From: an uncultured Verrucomicrobiota bacterium
GTDB lineage: Bacteria; Verrucomicrobiota; Verrucomicrobiia; Opitutales; Intestinicryptomonadaceae
Length of the DNA stretch: 64,000 nt
Reading direction: 5' to 3'
Assembly (NCBI GenBank): GCA_949283955.1
Contig: CASDUP010000001.1
Span: forward strand, 1-64,000
This document shows positions 60,871-64,000 of this stretch, in pieces (the first letter of the stretch is position 1; each line of letters begins with the position of its first letter). Position numbers and translations under genes: made by a program. Under the pieces are notes generated by a model. That model did not search any database. It was not told the DNA's origin and was given only the letters and a program-made list of their open reading frames with translations.

Positions 60871-63435
60871 ATGTCGGAAGGCGAGAAACAGACACCGATG
60901 ATGGAGCAGTATTGGCAGACGAAAAATTCCCTGCCTCCCGACACTATTTTGCTCTTTAGGTTGGGCGACTTTTACGAGATGTTTTTCGACGATGCCGTGG
61001 AGGGCTCTCGGATTTTGGGCATAACGCTCACAAAGAGGTCGAACTATCCCATGGCGGGAATACCATACCATGCCGCTTCGCAGTATCTCCCAAAGCTTTT
61101 GTCCGCTGGGAAGAAGATAGCTGTCTGCGAGCAGGACGAAATTCCCAAGCCCGGAAGGATAGTAAAGAGGTCCATAAGCAGGATAATAACGCCCGGAACA
61201 GCCCTTGACGACGAACAGCTCGACGGAAAGCGCAGCAATTTTGCGATGTCGATTGACATAGACAAGAAGTGCGGGGCCCTCAGCGCGGCGTGGCTCGACG
61301 TGAGTTCGGGTGATTTCTTTTGCGCGCGCTTCGACAACCCCTTCGACTTTCTTCCGCTTCTTTCCGCATGCGATCCCAAGGAGATTATTCTTCCCGAGGA
61401 CGCCTCGTCGGAGTGGAAAACCTCCGAAAAGCTTTCCGCATGGAATGCTCTTTTTAGGGGGGTGGTGGATTTTCGCCCCGTCACATTGCTGTCGGACTAC
61501 AGGTTCGATCCGATTTGGGCGGAGGCGCAGCTAGTCGATTTATTCGGGGTGAACAATTTGGCGGGATTTGGGATAGAGAGTGGATCTTTACTGTCGGGCC
61601 CGGCGGGAGCGCTCGTTTGGTACGTGTCGGACAAGCTCCGGGGAAAGCCGGAGAACGTTCGCGCGATAAGGAGATTTTCGACGGGCTCTTGCGTGTTGAT
61701 AGATCCTGCGGCCCAGAAGAGCCTGGAGATTTTTAAGTCGTCCGACGGAGGCCGCAGCGGAAGTTTGCTCTCGGTCTTGGACAGAACCAGGACTTCTTGC
61801 GGGGCGAGAAAACTGTGCGAATTTTTGTCGTATCCCACAAGGGACGTGTCGGAAATAAGAAGAAGGCAAAGCGCGGTCAAGCGACTGTCCGAAAATCCTG
61901 CGGAGTGCGAAAGGCTGGGCGAGCTGCTGTCGGTGGTGCGGGACATTCCCAGAATTTTGGGAAGGCTCCAGAACAGGGTTCGCAATCCGAGGGAACTCGG
62001 CGCGCTGCTGGAGAGCATCTCGCAATTTGCTCCGATAAGGAAAATTTTAGGGGGCTTGGAGGAGGAGACATGCCTGAAACTTTCCGAAAAAATTTCGGAG
62101 TTCAGAGAGCTGAGGGAGTACCTCAAAAGGGCTTTGGCCGACGAGCTGCCCGCAAAAATTCAGGACGGGGGCGTCATAAGGGAGGGCTTCGACGAGGAGA
62201 TAGACAGGTTAAGGGCTCTCTCGAAAGACAGCGTTTCGTGGCTTGCCGATCTGGAGGCAAAGGAGCAGGAGAGCACCGGAATAAAAAATCTCAGAATAAA
62301 ATTCAACGGAGCTTTCGGATACTTCATAGAGGTGACAAAATCCAACCTGCCCCTCGTTCCTCCCCACTACATAAGAAGGCAGACTCTGACAAACTCCGAG
62401 CGCTACACAACTTCGGAGCTTCGTGAAAAGGAGAGGGAAATTTTGCACGCAGACGAGCAGTCCAGAATAAGGGAGGAGGAGCTCTTCGGCAAAATAATAG
62501 AGTTTGTTCTCGGATTTGCGGAAGAGCTCGAGGAGGCGGCTGCGGCAATTTCGGAGCTCGATGTATTTAGGGGCTGGGCGGAACTTTCACTCGAATGGGA
62601 CTACCGCATGCCGGAAGTGGACGAGTCGGATTCGATTACCATAGTAGGGGGAAGGCACCCGGTTGTGGAACAGACGCTGAAAATGTCTCCGTCGATAGCG
62701 TCGAAAAACAGGATTTTTGTCCCCAACGACACTTCTCTCTCCTCTTCCGGAAACCAGATAGCCCTCATTACGGGTCCGAACATGGCGGGAAAATCCACCT
62801 ACATACGCCAAGTGGCTCTGATAACTTTGATGGCTCAGATAGGCTGCTTCGTTCCGGCTAGAGAATGCAGGATAGGGGTTGTCGACAGGATATTTTCAAG
62901 GGTAGGGGCGAGCGACGAACTGACCAAGGGAAACTCCACTTTCATGGTCGAGATGAACGAGACTGCCAATATTTTAAACAACGCCACCGACAACTCCCTG
63001 ATTATTCTCGACGAGATAGGCAGGGGCACGAGCACCTACGACGGCCTGAGCCTTGCGTGGGCCATAGTAGAGTTCATACACGGAGGTGGATCTAAGGGCC
63101 CGAAGACGCTTTTTGCAACGCACTACCACGAGATAACGAAGCTCGAAGAGGTCTTGCCGAGGCTGGTCAACTATCGCGTGTGCGTGAAGGAGTGGAACGA
63201 CGAGATCATTTTTGTCAGGAGAATAGAGAGGGGAGCCGCCGACAAGTCCTACGGAATCCAAGTGGCGCGCCTTGCCGGAATTCCCGACAAGGTTTTGTCG
63301 AGGGCGAAGGAAGTTTTGGACGAGTTGGAAAGCGAAGGGGATTCGATAGCCGTGAAGTTGGATTCGTCTCCCCGCAAGCGCGCGTCCTCCCGAGATGGCG
63401 GAGACAGCAACTTTAGGCAGCTTTCCCTATTTTAA
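60871..63435 (+). CDS. mutS: DNA mismatch repair protein MutS
   Basis: An 854-residue mismatch-recognition ATPase. The mismatch-binding domain I contains LFRLGDFYEMFFDDA (the FYE-type wedge Phe and Glu). The C-terminal ATPase has Walker A GPNMAGKST (about residue 635-643), the D/E box LIILDEIGRGTSTYDG and the ABC-like ATHYHE. This is the MutS1 class. The start follows GGGAGA with good spacing. It is followed after 5 bases by uvrC, a second DNA-repair gene. No mutL is in the window. Confidence 0.98.
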   Translation: MSEGEKQTPMMEQYWQTKNSLPPDTILLFRLGDFYEMFFDDAVEGSRILGITLTKRSNYPMAGIPYHAASQYLPKLLSAGKKIAVCEQDEIPKPGRIVKRSISRIITPGTALDDEQLDGKRSNFAMSIDIDKKCGALSAAWLDVSSGDFFCARFDNPFDFLPLLSACDPKEIILPEDASSEWKTSEKLSAWNALFRGVVDFRPVTLLSDYRFDPIWAEAQLVDLFGVNNLAGFGIESGSLLSGPAGALVWYVSDKLRGKPENVRAIRRFSTGSCVLIDPAAQKSLEIFKSSDGGRSGSLLSVLDRTRTSCGARKLCEFLSYPTRDVSEIRRRQSAVKRLSENPAECERLGELLSVVRDIPRILGRLQNRVRNPRELGALLESISQFAPIRKILGGLEEETCLKLSEKISEFRELREYLKRALADELPAKIQDGGVIREGFDEEIDRLRALSKDSVSWLADLEAKEQESTGIKNLRIKFNGAFGYFIEVTKSNLPLVPPHYIRRQTLTNSERYTTSELREKEREILHADEQSRIREEELFGKIIEFVLGFAEELEEAAAAISELDVFRGWAELSLEWDYRMPEVDESDSITIVGGRHPVVEQTLKMSPSIASKNRIFVPNDTSLSSSGNQIALITGPNMAGKSTYIRQVALITLMAQIGCFVPARECRIGVVDRIFSRVGASDELTKGNSTFMVEMNETANILNNATDNSLIILDEIGRGTSTYDGLSLAWAIVEFIHGGGSKGPKTLFATHYHEITKLEEVLPRLVNYRVCVKEWNDEIIFVRRIERGAADKSYGIQVARLAGIPDKVLSRAKEVLDELESEGDSIAVKLDSSPRKRASSRDGGDSNFRQLSLF

Positions 63436-63440
63436 AGGAC

Positions 63441-64000
63441 ATGGATTTTGTTCCGTCGCTAAAGGAAAAAGTCAGGCATTTGCCGTCGGGCAGCGGCGTC
63501 TATGTGATGAAGGACGCGCTTGGAAGCGTCATATACATAGGGAAGGCCGTGAACCTCAGAAGGAGGGTCGGGCAGTATTTTTTCAACGCCGGCCGGCGCG
63601 GAATGTACAACCCTAAAATTTCTTCCATGGTAAAGAGCGTGGCGGATTTCGATTTTTATACGACCCGCTCCGAGGCAGAAGCCCTAATACTCGAAAGCCG
63701 CCTCATCAAGCGCTGGAAGCCCCGATACAACACCCTCGAAAAGGACGACAAAAATTTCCTTCTTCTTAGGGTTGAGACGTTCGCGCAGCTTCCGAGATTT
63801 CTTTTCGCACGGCACAGAAAGGACGACGGCGCTATTTATTTCGGGCCATATCTCGGCACTACGGCTTTGCGCTCGGCGCTTAGGGAGATAAAAAAACTTT
63901 TCGGGGTGTTGCTGTCGGACGCCCGCCCGAAAAAGATAGGGGAAAATTCGTGGCTGCTCTACGACGACGCCCGCGCCGAAATAAGCGGATTTCCGAACAT
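63441..64000 (+). CDS. uvrC: UvrABC excinuclease subunit C (partial, cut by window edge)
   Basis: The first 186 residues of UvrC; the rest lies beyond the window. The N-terminal GIY-YIG nuclease domain is clear: PSGSGVYVMKD, VIYIGKAVNLRRRVGQYF, then SEAEALILESRLIKRWKPRYN, with the catalytic Tyr/Arg/Glu residues. Residues after about 150 (KKLFGVLLSDARPKKIGENSWLLYDDARAEI) should contain the RPCLxYQIGRCxxPC block. None of its cysteines is visible here. It begins 5 bases after mutS and would make the 3' incision in nucleotide excision repair with UvrA and UvrB. Confidence 0.93.
   Translation, partial: MDFVPSLKEKVRHLPSGSGVYVMKDALGSVIYIGKAVNLRRRVGQYFFNAGRRGMYNPKISSMVKSVADFDFYTTRSEAEALILESRLIKRWKPRYNTLEKDDKNFLLLRVETFAQLPRFLFARHRKDDGAIYFGPYLGTTALRSALREIKKLFGVLLSDARPKKIGENSWLLYDDARAEISGFPN

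Noticed and set aside
1-64000. CRISPR arrays or insertion sequences
   Set aside because: No run of regularly spaced direct repeats and no transposase or terminal inverted repeat pair was seen; A/T tracts are common but irregular.
63441-64000. Truncated or broken uvrC
   Set aside because: The frame runs uninterrupted to the window end, so the shortness is due to the cut and not to a mutation.

Overview
This 64 kb window is a chromosomal segment of a bacterium that most resembles the PVC superphylum, probably Verrucomicrobiota close to Opitutae. That placement is an inference from gene content: a run of five prepilin-like proteins, a secreted PD40/di-haem protein of the hydrazine-synthase-alpha type, a secreted sialate O-acetylesterase, a DUF6786-like protein, weak or absent Shine-Dalgarno sites, and long-form LeuA. 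No rRNA, IS element or CRISPR array is present. The sequence is AT-leaning with many short A/T tracts. Genes are densely packed, and several gene pairs are coupled by ATGA overlaps.

Layout. 1-9.1 kb: outer-membrane barrel protein, asd head-to-head with a cytoplasmic-looking L,D-transpeptidase followed by an NtrC-type regulator, an ABC-F ATPase, an MFS exporter, and a PiT phosphate transporter with its DUF47 partner. 9.2-12.9 kb: tRNA-His, a small lipid/acyl-type cluster (GNAT, DUF2156-like, unknown 121-aa protein, patatin) and an E1-like ThiF protein. 13-19.4 kb: a sugar locus with rhamnulokinase, a decayed copy of its 3' end, a DeoC-type aldolase coupled to a second FGGY kinase, an iron alcohol dehydrogenase and an IclR regulator. 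19.5-23 kb: PD40/di-haem protein behind an inverted-repeat leader, a TRIC-type channel and an unknown protein. 23.2-29.6 kb: argH-obgE followed by five prepilin-like genes. 29.7-37.6 kb: pyrB-pyrC, TlyA, an esterase, several small genes and tRNA-Ile2. 37.7-48.7 kb: leuA, ugd, argG and the arginine operon argC-J-B-D-F, then the S9/L13 ribosomal genes. 48.8-54.9 kb: an unknown 585-aa protein divergent from a DUF6786-like protein, an M42 peptidase, hemD and a phosphate-type binding protein. 55-58 kb: tRNA-Gly and a four-gene Mu-like DNA-packaging module with no other phage genes. 58.3-64 kb: HU, two FmdB-like small proteins, an M50 protease, a TPR lipoprotein, mutS and the start of uvrC.

Functional logic. 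Arginine synthesis is almost complete here: ArgJ, B, C, D, F, G and H are all present, and ArgJ can recycle the acetyl group. The first pyrimidine steps after carbamoyl phosphate (PyrB, PyrC) sit beside argH. The sugar locus looks like a catabolic unit that kinases feed, an aldolase cleaves and an alcohol dehydrogenase completes, with IclR as candidate regulator; the isomerase and RhaD are not in view.

The most unusual item is the intact large terminase with three small upstream genes of Mu-like order at 55.5-58.0 kb. It has all visible ATPase and nuclease residues and a near-consensus promoter, but no portal, capsid, tail, integrase or transposase in the window. Other points worth checking are a UvrC that lacks the usual cysteines after its GIY-YIG domain, an NtrC with Arg next to Walker B, a decayed rhaB duplicate, and a cysteine-free FmdB paralogue near a cysteine-bearing one.
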